Of a stretch of DNA of 64,000 nt, positions 1 to 7,882 are shown in pieces. The first letter of the stretch is position 1, and each line of letters starts with the position of its first letter. The position numbers and the translations under genes were made by a program. Source of the stretch: Streptomyces katrae (GTDB lineage: Bacteria; Actinomycetota; Actinomycetes; Streptomycetales; Streptomycetaceae); the NCBI RefSeq assembly GCF_002028425.1, contig NZ_CP020042.1, forward strand, positions 6,671,560 to 6,735,559, read 5' to 3'. Under the pieces are notes generated by a model. That model made no database searches. It saw nothing but the letters and a program-made list of their open reading frames with translations, and had not been told where the DNA came from.

Positions 1-1124
1 GCACCTGGCGCGAGTTCGGCGGCACCGCCTACGCCCCGCGTGCCGACCTGGCCACCAAGGACCAGCAGATCGCCGTCGCGGAGAAGGTGCTCAAGGGGCA
101 GGGGCCCAGGGCCTGGCCCGCCTGCGGGCCCCAGGCCGGGCTCAGCCGCAGCGCGGCCGCCCCGGGCGGGCAGACCGGGCCCGCCGCCAAGCCGGCCGCC
201 AAACCCGCCGCGCAGCCGCAGCAGCAGGCGCCCAAGGACCGGATCCAGCCGACGAAGGCCACCACCGGCACCCCCGTCAGCATGCCCCGCCCGACCGGCA
301 CCACCGTGCTGCCGAACCCGTACGTGGTCGCCCCCGGGGACTCGCTGTCGAGCATCGCCTCCCAGCAGCACGTCGAGGGCGGCTGGCAGGCCCTGTACGA
401 GACCAACCGGCAGACCGTCGGCGGCAACCCGGACATGATCTTCCCGGGCCAGCGGCTCACCCTCCGGATCACCGCCGCGCCCCCCGCGCAGAACCCCGAG
501 AAGCCGCCGCGCACCGCCGAGCCGGTCAAGCCCGTGGAGCCGGCCGGGCAGCAGGACAAGCCCGAGACCAAGCCCGAGACCAAGCCCGGGAACAAGCCCG
601 ACGGCAAGCCCCAGGCCAAGCCCGAGGCCAAACCCGGGCCCGAGCAGGCCGCCAAGCCCGCGCAGCCGCCCGCCAAGCCCGCCGAGAAGCCCGCCTCAAC
701 GGAGCAGAAGCCGGCCTCGGGAGGGTTCACCGCCCCCGTCGACGCCGGCCTCGGCACCGCCTACCACGTCGCGGGCTCCTCCTGGTCGAGCGGCTACCAC
801 ACGGGCGTCGACTTCCCCGTGCCGACCGGGACCGCCATCAAGGCCGTCGGCCCCGGCACCGTCGAGTCGGCCGGCTGGGCCGGTGCCTACGGCTACCAGG
901 TCGTCATCAAGCACGCCGACGGCCGCTACTCCCAGTACGCCCACCTCTCCGCGCTCGGCGTCAAGGCCGGCCAGCAGGTCTCCGGAGGCCAGCGGATCGG
1001 CCGCTCCGGCTCGACGGGCAACACCACCGGACCCCACCTGCACTTCGAGATGCGCACCAGCCCCGCCTACGGCTCCGACATCGACCCGCTGAAGTACCTC
1101 CGCGGCAAGGGCGTCGGCATCTGA
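1..1124 (+). CDS. Secreted cell-wall hydrolase, Rpf-like + LysM + M23 peptidase (5' partial)
   Basis: The coding frame is already open at the left edge (codons from base 3) and ends at a TGA at 1122-1124. The first visible residues, TWREFGGTAYAPRADLA, match the end of the actinobacterial transglycosylase/resuscitation-promoting-factor domain. A LysM module follows (around bases 310-480, with the VAPGDSLSSIA signature), then a Pro/Lys-rich linker built from KPETKP-type repeats, then an M23 (LytM) metallopeptidase domain. Both M23 zinc motifs are visible: HTGVDF (HxxxD) and GPHLHFEM (HxH). By family knowledge it acts outside the membrane on peptidoglycan, cutting glycan or stem peptides during growth or germination. 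The signal peptide and most of the Rpf domain lie outside the window. Its 3' third is overlapped on the other strand by an open transporter frame. Confidence 0.93.
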   Translation, partial: TWREFGGTAYAPRADLATKDQQIAVAEKVLKGQGPRAWPACGPQAGLSRSAAAPGGQTGPAAKPAAKPAAQPQQQAPKDRIQPTKATTGTPVSMPRPTGTTVLPNPYVVAPGDSLSSIASQQHVEGGWQALYETNRQTVGGNPDMIFPGQRLTLRITAAPPAQNPEKPPRTAEPVKPVEPAGQQDKPETKPETKPGNKPDGKPQAKPEAKPGPEQAAKPAQPPAKPAEKPASTEQKPASGGFTAPVDAGLGTAYHVAGSSWSSGYHTGVDFPVPTGTAIKAVGPGTVESAGWAGAYGYQVVIKHADGRYSQYAHLSALGVKAGQQVSGGQRIGRSGSTGNTTGPHLHFEMRTSPAYGSDIDPLKYLRGKGVGI

Positions 1125-1982
1125 GGCGTACGCGGGATCTGACCCCCGCACGTGCGGCGGCACGGCCGTGAGCAGGATCAGGCCGGCCGCCGCCAGCACG
1201 CCGCTCGCCAGCGCCGCCACCGCCCCGGCGGTCCCGTACCGGAAGCCCTCCTCGAACAGGGTGACCCCCACGGCCGCCGCCACCACCGGGTTCACCACCG
1301 TCACCGTGGCCAGCGGCGCCGTCAGCCCCGCGCCCCGGTAGGCGGCCTGCGACAGCAGCAGCCCGAACGCCGCCAGCACGGCGATCGCCGCCAGGTCCGG
1401 CCACGTCCCCAGCAGCCCGCCGGGCGCGAGGCTCTCCGCCACCGACTTCGTGAACACCGAGGCCATCCCGAAGGCCGTCCCGGCCGCCGCCGCCAGCAGC
1501 ACGCTGCGCAGCACCGCCCGCCGCATCCGCCCCGAGGCGAGCACCAGCACGGACACCGCCACCGCCGTCACCGTCAGCAGCAGGCCCCGCTCCCCGCCGG
1601 CCAGGGCCTGACGCCCCCGGCCCTCCCCGCCCGTCAGGGCCAGCAGCCCGGCCAGCCCCACCGTCGCGAGCACCGCCCCGCGCCAGGCCGCCGCACCCGC
1701 CCGGCGCCCCACGAACGCGGCCGCCATCGGCAGCGCGAAGACGATGGTCAGCGCACCGAGCGGCTGGACCAGGCTCAGCGGCCCGTACGCCAGCGCCACC
1801 ACGTGCAGCAGGGCGCCCAGGCAGTTCAGCGTGACCGCCGCCCACCAGCCCGGGCGGCGCAGCGCGGCCACGGCGCGGCGCTGCGCGGAGCTCGCCGCGA
1901 CGTGTTCCTGGAGGATCGCGCCGCCCGCGTACGCGACGGCCGACACCAGGCAGAGCAGAACCGACAGGGCCAGGGCACTCAT
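696..1982 (-). CDS. DMT/EamA-type membrane transporter with an open antisense C-terminal extension
   Basis: The first ~285 residues form an array of hydrophobic helices typical of the drug/metabolite transporter (EamA-like) superfamily, with two halves of about five helices and substrate unknown. The ATG at 1982 has a GGTGGA ribosome-binding site just upstream; an ATG four codons earlier (1994) is the alternative. The transporter homology appears to finish near base 1150 (LILLTAVPPHVRG). The frame then has no stop until 696, so the nominal 428-residue product has about 140 extra low-complexity residues encoded antisense to the M23 peptidase gene. That tail is probably read-through sequence or reflects a lost stop. 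The transporter assignment is solid; the true 3' end is not. Confidence 0.72.
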   Translation of the reverse strand: MSALALSVLLCLVSAVAYAGGAILQEHVAASSAQRRAVAALRRPGWWAAVTLNCLGALLHVVALAYGPLSLVQPLGALTIVFALPMAAAFVGRRAGAAAWRGAVLATVGLAGLLALTGGEGRGRQALAGGERGLLLTVTAVAVSVLVLASGRMRRAVLRSVLLAAAAGTAFGMASVFTKSVAESLAPGGLLGTWPDLAAIAVLAAFGLLLSQAAYRGAGLTAPLATVTVVNPVVAAAVGVTLFEEGFRYGTAGAVAALASGVLAAAGLILLTAVPPHVRGSDPAYASDADALAAEVLQRVDVGAVGGAGAHLEVQVGSGGVARRAGAADPLASGDLLAGLDAERGEVGVLGVAAVGVLDDDLVAVGTGPAGRLDGAGADGLDGGPGRHGEVDARVVAARPGGARDVVGGAEAGVDGGGEPSRGRLLLR

Positions 1983-2170
1983 AGGTTCCACCATGCCGCA
2001 ACCGGGCCCCCGGTTCATCCGTCCACGGGCCCCTTGATCGAAGCCCGAGTCATCCTCCTGGCATACACCAGAGGGAGTACGCGCAAGCCGCGCCCGCGGG
2101 GACGAAGGACCTGATCCCCTTCCATACCGTGACAGGACGCTCGCGGTCGGTGAGGGTACCGCGAACGGGT

Positions 2171-2200
2171 TTGGTCCCGGGCGTGTCGGATCCGTACAGT
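2171..2200 (+). promoter_or_regulatory. Candidate housekeeping promoter of the SDR gene
   Basis: A TTGGTC -35 box (2171-2176) and a TACAGT -10 box (2195-2200) are separated by 18 nt, about 60 nt upstream of the SDR start codon. Found by eye. Confidence 0.5.
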
Positions 2201-2262
2201 TTCCGTTTCGGGACTTCCGCAGCAGGCGGACGCGGACGAGCGAGCAAGGAACGGCAGCGGCC

Positions 2263-3756
2263 ATGACGGTGACCGATACCGAAACCGACACCGGAGACAA
2301 CCAGGCATACGGGCCGGGCATCGACCCCGAGCGCCTCGCCGTCTGCCTCAGCGTGCTCGACGAGCTCGACAAGATCGACGTCGACCACCCCGACGCCATC
2401 ACCGTACGCCGCGCCACCGCCGGCATCTACCGTACGGTCAAGCAGCGCCGCCGCCAGGAGCGCCGCGCCGCCAAGACCGCCAACGACAAGGCCGTCACGG
2501 AGGCCACCGCCACGGGCTCCGCCGAGCGCATCGACGACGAGACCGAGGGTCTCCTGCCCACCTCGGTCACCGAGTCCGGCCGGATCGCCGGGATACTCCA
2601 GCGCCCGCGCTCCTGCTACGTCTGCAAGACGCGCTACGTCGAGGTCGACTACTTCTACCACCAGCTCTGCCCGGACTGCGCCGCCCAGAACCGGGCCAAG
2701 CGCGAGGCCCGCGCCGACCTCTCCGGCAAGCGCGCGCTCCTCACTGGCGGCCGGGCCAAGATCGGCATGTACATCGCGCTGCGGCTGCTGCGTGACGGCG
2801 CCCACACCACGATCACCACCCGCTTCCCCAAGGACGCCATCCGCCGCTTCAAGGCGATGGAGGACTCGGCGGACTGGATGCACCGCCTGGAGGTCGTCGG
2901 CATCGACCTGCGCGACCCCGCCCAGGCCGTCGCCCTCGCCGAGCAGGTCGCCGAGGCCGGCCCGCTGGACATCCTGATCAACAACGCGACGCAGACCGTG
3001 CGCCGCCTGCCCACCGCCTACGCCGCGCTGGTCGAGGGCGAGAGCGCCCCGCTGCCGGCCGGCGAGCTCCCCGCCCACCACGTCATCGGCGCCTTCAACT
3101 CGGGTGCGGTCGACGGCCTGGCGGCGCTGCCCGTCGGGGTCAGCGGGCTGGAGGCGCAGAAGGTCGCCGACCTCGCCCTCGTCGCGGGCAACGCCAGCCT
3201 GGAGCGCCACCTCGCCGGCACCGCCATCGACGCGGGCGGCCTGCTGCCCGACGTCGTGGAGAGCAACACCTGGGTGCAGACCATCGACCAGATCTCCCCG
3301 GTGGAGCTGCTCGAGACCCAGCTGTGCAACTACACCTCCCCCTTCATCCTGATCAGCGCGCTGCGCGCGTCGATGGCCGACGCCGCCCGCAAGGCCTCCA
3401 GCGGCCGGGCCTACGTGGTCAACGTCTCCGCGATGGAGGGCGTGTTCAGCCGCGGCTACAAGGGCGCGGGGCACCCGAACACCAACGCCGCCAAGGCCGC
3501 GATGAACATGGTGACGCGGACCAGCGGCCAGGAGATGTTCCAGACCGACCGCATCCTGATGACCTCGGTCGACACCGGCTGGATCACCGACGAGCGCCCG
3601 CACTTCGACAAGCTGCGCCTGGCCGAGGAGGGCTTCCACGCGCCCCTCGACCTGGTCGACGGCGCGGCCAGGGTCTACGACCCGGTCGTCCGGGGCGAGG
3701 CCGGCGAGGACCTGTACGGCGTCTTCCTCAAGGACTACGCGCCCGCCAACTGGTAG
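2263..3756 (+). CDS. SDR-fold oxidoreductase with N-terminal zinc ribbon
   Basis: The 497-residue protein has about 110 residues of charged helix, then a CxxC...CxxC zinc-ribbon-like element (CYVCKTRYV ... CPDC, residues ~126-148), then a Rossmann domain of the short-chain dehydrogenase/reductase type. The nucleotide loop is TGGRAKIG instead of the usual TGxxxGIG. A long insert separates the core halves (ILINNATQT ... VNVSAMEG). At the catalytic site the Ser is present (VNVSAMEG), but the YxxxK motif reads TNAAK, so the usual catalytic Tyr is missing. It is probably a specialised SDR or a nucleotide-binding scaffold; the substrate is unknown. The ATG is preceded by AAGGA at a long spacing. 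Confidence 0.82.
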   Translation: MTVTDTETDTGDNQAYGPGIDPERLAVCLSVLDELDKIDVDHPDAITVRRATAGIYRTVKQRRRQERRAAKTANDKAVTEATATGSAERIDDETEGLLPTSVTESGRIAGILQRPRSCYVCKTRYVEVDYFYHQLCPDCAAQNRAKREARADLSGKRALLTGGRAKIGMYIALRLLRDGAHTTITTRFPKDAIRRFKAMEDSADWMHRLEVVGIDLRDPAQAVALAEQVAEAGPLDILINNATQTVRRLPTAYAALVEGESAPLPAGELPAHHVIGAFNSGAVDGLAALPVGVSGLEAQKVADLALVAGNASLERHLAGTAIDAGGLLPDVVESNTWVQTIDQISPVELLETQLCNYTSPFILISALRASMADAARKASSGRAYVVNVSAMEGVFSRGYKGAGHPNTNAAKAAMNMVTRTSGQEMFQTDRILMTSVDTGWITDERPHFDKLRLAEEGFHAPLDLVDGAARVYDPVVRGEAGEDLYGVFLKDYAPANW

Positions 3757-3763
3757 CCGTACC

Positions 3764-3810
3764 ACGGGCCGGCCCCTTCCCCGCCTCCGCGCGGGACGGG
3801 GCCGGCCCGT
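3764..3810. terminator. Bidirectional hairpin terminator
   Basis: ACGGGCCGGCCCC (3764-3776) is perfectly complementary to GGGGCCGGCCCGT (3798-3810). The 13-bp stem lies between the convergent SDR and HD-domain genes. There is no T-tract, as is common in Streptomyces. Confidence 0.7.
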
Positions 3811-3834
3811 CATCCGTTCGGGTCAATCCCGGCG

Positions 3835-4230
3835 TCAGAGTTGGTAGGCCCCCGCCGCGACGAGTTCGAGCACCGGACGCCAGTCATCGACGACCCCGGC
3901 GTCCAGCCCCGCCGCCCGCCCCGCCTCCGCGGCCCGGTGCAGGGCCTCCGCGTCCTCGCCCGCGGCCGTGGGCCCTCGCAGCAGCCGGGCCACCCGGTCG
4001 CCCAGCAGCGGGCGGACCGCCTCGGCCGCCTCCGCCCCGGGGAGCCCGCCCAGGCCGTGGACCAGCCCGGCCACCTGGAGCTCCTTGTCGTACGGGTGCG
4101 AGCGGCGCAGCAGGGCCGCGGTCCGCAGCCCCAGGTCCCGGTCGGGCGCGTCCGGCCCGCCGTGGCGGGCGTGCAGCAGTTCCATAAGCTCGTCGACACT
4201 GCCGATCGCGGGCACCCCTGACCTGGCCAT
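3835..4230 (-). CDS. Small HD-domain-like protein with degenerate metal site
   Basis: This 131-residue helical protein resembles the HD/MIOX-like fold: SVDELMELLHARHG, DRDLGLRTAALL, then ELQVAGLVHGLG. In true HD enzymes these positions carry H...HD metal ligands. Here the second motif has no His and the last reads HG in place of HD, so it is probably not a standard metal-dependent phosphohydrolase or oxygenase. The ATG at 4230 has a GGAGGG ribosome-binding site 8 nt away. It is transcribed divergently from the 55-codon peptide gene across a 291-bp spacer, which suggests the two may work together. The fold assignment is moderate and the function unknown. Confidence 0.65.
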   Translation of the reverse strand: MARSGVPAIGSVDELMELLHARHGGPDAPDRDLGLRTAALLRRSHPYDKELQVAGLVHGLGGLPGAEAAEAVRPLLGDRVARLLRGPTAAGEDAEALHRAAEAGRAAGLDAGVVDDWRPVLELVAAGAYQL

Positions 4231-4521
4231 CGCCGCTTCCCTCCGTCGTCCGCGCTCGCACGCCGCCGCCCCCGCCGAGCAGATCAGCCCTGGTGGACAC
4301 GCCGGAGGGCGACTTCCTGAACTCGCGGCGAAAACAAGCGGTCCAGCGTGGATTTTACCGTTCCATCGAGCGGCACCCCGCTCATATGTGTACTCTGAGG
4401 CGCAAGGATCCCCACCCGGAATCCGCTCCACCAAGGCGCCACCGCGTCCGGAAGACCTTTTAATTTCCCTATCCGGCATGCGGTCGAGCCTGCCGGGTTA
4501 CGCGACACAAGGGAGTTCGCG

Positions 4522-4689
4522 GTGACTGAGACGACGAAGCCGAACCCGACCGTGGAGCTGACGGGACGGGCGCCCACCCGCTCCGACGAACTCGGCAGCC
4601 TCGAGGTCTGGGCCCGATCCGCCCCCATCCGGCTGGCGGGCTACGAGGACGACCTCGCCGAGCCGCACATCCTGCCCGGCATCGACTAG
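4522..4689 (+). CDS. 55-residue peptide of unknown function, possible modified-peptide precursor
   Basis: A GTG start at 4522 has a strong AAGGGAG ribosome-binding site six bases away, and the frame runs to a TAG at 4687-4689. The N-terminal half is polar (TETTKPNPTVELTG, APTRSDELGS), followed by LEVWARSAPIRLAGYEDD and the C-terminus AEPHILPGID. It has no signal peptide, no cysteine and no membrane segment. The short length, the leader-like acidic first half, the compact C-terminal half rich in Tyr/His/Trp/Asp and the divergent HD-like gene resemble a ribosomally made, post-translationally modified peptide precursor. I see no cyclase, radical SAM, ATP-grasp or P450 gene nearby, so that role is inference. 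The reading frame and ribosome-binding site are what the sequence shows. Confidence 0.6.
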   Translation: MTETTKPNPTVELTGRAPTRSDELGSLEVWARSAPIRLAGYEDDLAEPHILPGID

Positions 4690-4752
4690 GGCCCGCACGC
4701 GTCCGGGCCGGACCCCGCCAGAGCCACCGGCCCACGGCGCGCCCCACGCCCC

Positions 4753-4779
4753 CGCCCCGCCCCCCATGGTGGCGGGGCG
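4753..4779 (+). terminator. Hairpin terminator after the peptide gene
   Basis: CGCCCCGCC (4753-4761) and GGCGGGGCG (4771-4779) form a 9-bp perfect stem with a 9-nt loop, about 65 nt after the peptide stop. Confidence 0.5.
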
Positions 4780-4893
4780 CGGCGCGACCGGCCGGACCCG
4801 GCCGGAGGTTCCCGTTCCCGATCAGCCCTCAGCGTCATCGCTGACGGCGATCACGGCTTTTCCCGCCCCGCCCGCCCGGGCAGGCTGACCGGC

Positions 4894-5889
4894 ATGAAGA
4901 AGCTGCTGATGCTGGGCGGAACCGAGTTCGTCGGCCGCGCGATCACCGAGGACGCCCTGGACCGGGGCTGGGAGGTCACCGCCTTCCACCGGGGCCACCA
5001 CGCCCCGCCCGCCGGCGTCCGCGCCGTCCACGGCGACCGCACCGCCCCCGGGGGCCTGGACGCCCTCGCCGACGGCGCCGGCTGGGACCTCGTCGTCGAC
5101 ACCTGGAGCGGCGCCCCCACCGCCGTGCGCGACACCGCCCGCCTGCTCGCCGGCCGCGCCGGACACTACACCTACGTCTCCACCCGCTCCGTCTACACCT
5201 ACCCGGCACCGGCCGGCCTGACGGAGGACGGCCCCGTGGTGGAGGGCTCGCCCGACGCCGGAGCCACCGCCTACCCCGAGGACAAGCGCGGCGGCGAGCT
5301 CGCCGCCACCGCCGCCTTCGGCGACCGCGCCCTCCTGGTGCGCGCCGGCCTGATCCTCGGCCCCTACGAGAACGTCGGCCGGCTGCCGTGGTGGCTGGGC
5401 CGCACCGCGCGCGGCGGCCCCACCCTCGCCCCCGGCCCCCGCGACCTGCCGATGCAGTACATCGACGTACGCGACCTCGCGCACTGGACCCTCGACGCCG
5501 CGGAAGCCGGCCTCGGCGGCCAGTACGACACGGTCTCCGCTCCCGGGCACACCACCATGGGCGCCTTCCTCGAAGCGTGCGCCGCCGTCACGGGAGGCAC
5601 CGCCGAGCTCCGCTGGACCGACCCGGAACGCATCGCCGAGGCGGGCATCGAGCCCTGGACCGAGCTGCCCTGCTGGCTTCCCCCGGGCGAACTCCACGAC
5701 CACATGTTCCGCAGCGACGTCACCAAGGCCCTCGCCGCCGGCCTGAAGTGCCGCCCGGTCGAGGAGACCGTCGCCGACACCTGGGCCTGGCTCCGGTCGA
5801 TCGGCGGTACCGCACCCATGCGGCCCGACCGCTCGGCCAAGGGCATCGATCCCGAGCGGGAGGCGGCGCTACTCGGGCTCGGCCGATGA
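4894..5889 (+). CDS. NAD-dependent epimerase/dehydratase family protein
   Basis: This 331-residue extended-SDR protein starts MKKLLMLGGTEFVGRA, a Rossmann GGTxFxG loop that binds NAD(P). It continues with a YTYVSTRSVY segment carrying the conserved Ser/Thr, a YPEDKRG segment that resembles the YxxxK site with altered spacing, and a C-terminal substrate domain. Relatives act on nucleotide sugars or serve as reductases. Its own substrate cannot be told from sequence. The ATG is likely leaderless: CAGGCT at 4881-4886 lies seven bases upstream and no Shine-Dalgarno sequence is visible. It converges on the lipase-maturation-factor gene, overlapping its 3' end by 21 bases. Confidence 0.85.
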   Translation: MKKLLMLGGTEFVGRAITEDALDRGWEVTAFHRGHHAPPAGVRAVHGDRTAPGGLDALADGAGWDLVVDTWSGAPTAVRDTARLLAGRAGHYTYVSTRSVYTYPAPAGLTEDGPVVEGSPDAGATAYPEDKRGGELAATAAFGDRALLVRAGLILGPYENVGRLPWWLGRTARGGPTLAPGPRDLPMQYIDVRDLAHWTLDAAEAGLGGQYDTVSAPGHTTMGAFLEACAAVTGGTAELRWTDPERIAEAGIEPWTELPCWLPPGELHDHMFRSDVTKALAAGLKCRPVEETVADTWAWLRSIGGTAPMRPDRSAKGIDPEREAALLGLGR

Positions 5890-7308
5890 GGCCTCCGCGA
5901 GCCGGGTCGGCGGCATGTACTCCCGCAGCAGCCTGCGGTGCCACCAGGCGCCCGTCTCGCGGAGCTCCCGCCAGGTGGTGAACCGGTAGCGGTACAGCCT
6001 GGCCCGCACGAAGCGCGGCGGGGCGTCCGGGAAGGGGTTGTGGCGCAGCAGCCGCAGCGTGTCCCGTTCGCCCGCCAGCAGCCGCTCCACGAACGGCCCG
6101 AACCAGTCCCGCGCGTAGCCGGGGGAGAGGGCCGCGAACCACATCAGCCAGTCGAGCCGCAGATGGTAAGGGGCGAACTGGCGCGGGATCCGGTGCGGTT
6201 CACCGGGCTTGCCCTTGAAGCCGTACTCCCGCCAGTCGCCGTCCTCGCGGGGGATGCGGTCAGCGGTCCCCTCGACCACCACCTCGTCGCGGATCCGGCC
6301 CACCGTGCCGAAGGCCCCGTAGGTGTTGACCAGGTGCAGGGAGTCGAAGGAGCGGTTCATCACCTGCCGCCGGGAGACCATGTTCAGCACCGGGTGCCGG
6401 CTCAGCACCAGCACCAGCACGGTCACGGCGCACACCAGGACCACGTACCAGAGGGGCGCCCCGCGCGAGGCCGCCGCGGGGGGCGGGCCGGCGAGCCCGG
6501 TGAAGTCCACGGCCGACAGGGCCACCGTGATCGTCAGCCAGTTCAGCCAGGCGAAGTTCCCCGAGAGCACCAGCCACAGCTGGGTGGCGATCATGATCCC
6601 GGCCGCGTACGAGGCCACCGGCTGCGGGGTGAACAGCAGCACCGGGACCGCCAGTTGCGTGACGTGGTTCGCGGCGCACTCCACCCGGTGCAGCGGCTTG
6701 GGCAGATGGTGGAAGAACCAGCTCAGCGGCCCCGGCATCGGCTGGGTCTCGTGGTGGTGGTAGAGGCAGGTCAGCTGCCGCCAGCAGACGTCCCCGCGCA
6801 TCTTGATCAGCCCGGCGCCGAACTCCACCCGGAACAGCACCCACCGCAGCAGCCACAGCACCAGCACCGGCGGCCCCGCCCGGGCGTTCCCCAGGAACAC
6901 CGCGAGGAAGCCCACCTCCAGCAGGAGCGACTCCCAGCCGAAGGAGTACCAGGTCTGGCCCACGTTGACGATCGACAGGTAGAGCAGCCACAGCACCGCC
7001 CACATCCCCATCGCCGCGCCCAGCGGCACCAGGTCCCCGGCCCCCGCCGCGAGGGCCGCCGACAGGGCCGCGCCGGTCCAGGCGCAGCCGGCGAAGAGCC
7101 CGTCGGAGTAGCGCAGTTGGAACAGGCTCGGAGCGTGCCGGAACGGCACGTACCGCACGTAGCGCGGGACGGGCAGCATGCCGTGCGCGCCGATCAGGGC
7201 CCGGAACTGCAGGGCGGCCCCGGCGAAGGCGAAGAGGTACACCCCGGCCAGGGCCCGCTGGAAGACCAGCCGGCCCAGCCAGTACCCGGGGGCGGTGAAC
7301 CAGTCCAT
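5869..7308 (-). CDS. Lipase maturation factor family membrane protein
   Basis: This 479-residue polytopic protein begins MDWFTAPGYWLGRLVFQR and contains the hallmarks of the LMF family: FGWESLLLEVGFLAVFL, FRVEFGAGLIKMRGD, LYHHHETQPMPGPLSW and WFGPFVERL. Eukaryotic LMF1 folds lipases in the ER; the bacterial relatives are uncharacterised integral membrane proteins. About eight to ten hydrophobic segments precede a soluble C-terminal part. It is the third gene of an operon with YndJ- and DUF1990-type genes, 11 bases after the DUF1990 stop. Control is probably through the operators at 8772-8828. Confidence 0.88.
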   Translation of the reverse strand: MDWFTAPGYWLGRLVFQRALAGVYLFAFAGAALQFRALIGAHGMLPVPRYVRYVPFRHAPSLFQLRYSDGLFAGCAWTGAALSAALAAGAGDLVPLGAAMGMWAVLWLLYLSIVNVGQTWYSFGWESLLLEVGFLAVFLGNARAGPPVLVLWLLRWVLFRVEFGAGLIKMRGDVCWRQLTCLYHHHETQPMPGPLSWFFHHLPKPLHRVECAANHVTQLAVPVLLFTPQPVASYAAGIMIATQLWLVLSGNFAWLNWLTITVALSAVDFTGLAGPPPAAASRGAPLWYVVLVCAVTVLVLVLSRHPVLNMVSRRQVMNRSFDSLHLVNTYGAFGTVGRIRDEVVVEGTADRIPREDGDWREYGFKGKPGEPHRIPRQFAPYHLRLDWLMWFAALSPGYARDWFGPFVERLLAGERDTLRLLRHNPFPDAPPRFVRARLYRYRFTTWRELRETGAWWHRRLLREYMPPTRLAEASSAEPE

Positions 7309-7319
7309 CGACTCCAGTA

Positions 7320-7853
7320 TCAGACGGCGGCGGCCAGCGCGCGCAGGCGGCGGCCGAGGAGGCGGGCGTAGGCCCGCTGGAGGACGGGGACGAGCGGTCC
7401 CGCCAGGCGCGTGTACCAGACGGCGGGGCGGCTGAAGGCGGTCACCTCGAACCACACGGTGCCGTCGGCGGCCAGCTCCACGAGGAAGGACTCCTCCCCG
7501 CTCTCCGGATGCCCGGCCAGGGTCCCGTAGGCGAAGCCGGCCAGGCGGCCGGGGGAGTCCGGGGTCCAGATCACCTCGCAGGGCACGGTGATCCGCAGCG
7601 GGCCGACGCCGAGGCCGATCTCCACCCGGGCCCCCGGGACGGCCGGGCCGTCGGCCCGGACGCTCGCGCCGGTCGCCCGGTGCATCCGGAAGGAGGAGAC
7701 GGCCGCGCCGGCCGCCTCGAAGGCCGCCCGGCCGTGCCCGACGCGGGCGCGGTAGTGCAGGTGGTGGTAGCCCTCGGGCAGCGGCCGGAAGCGGGTGGCG
7801 CCCCGGTCGGGGTAACTGAGGACGCTGCGGCCGGTGCTGGTGAGGCGGGTCAC
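7320..7853 (-). CDS. DUF1990 family protein
   Basis: This 177-residue soluble protein belongs to the DUF1990 family, known from plants and actinobacteria with undefined function and a likely START/SRPBCC-like fold. Recognisable stretches are YHHLHYRARVGHG, EVIWTPDSPGRLAGFAYGTL, GHPESGEESFLVE and WYTRLAGPLVPVLQR. The GTG start at 7853 has a GGAGA ribosome-binding site. It sits between the YndJ-like gene (29-base gap) and the LMF gene (11-base gap) in one operon. Co-occurrence of YndJ, DUF1990 and LMF suggests a membrane- or lipid-related task, but that is inference. Confidence 0.85.
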   Translation of the reverse strand: MTRLTSTGRSVLSYPDRGATRFRPLPEGYHHLHYRARVGHGRAAFEAAGAAVSSFRMHRATGASVRADGPAVPGARVEIGLGVGPLRITVPCEVIWTPDSPGRLAGFAYGTLAGHPESGEESFLVELAADGTVWFEVTAFSRPAVWYTRLAGPLVPVLQRAYARLLGRRLRALAAAV

Positions 7854-7882
7854 GGGGGTCTCCGTTCGGGGTGCGGTCGGGG

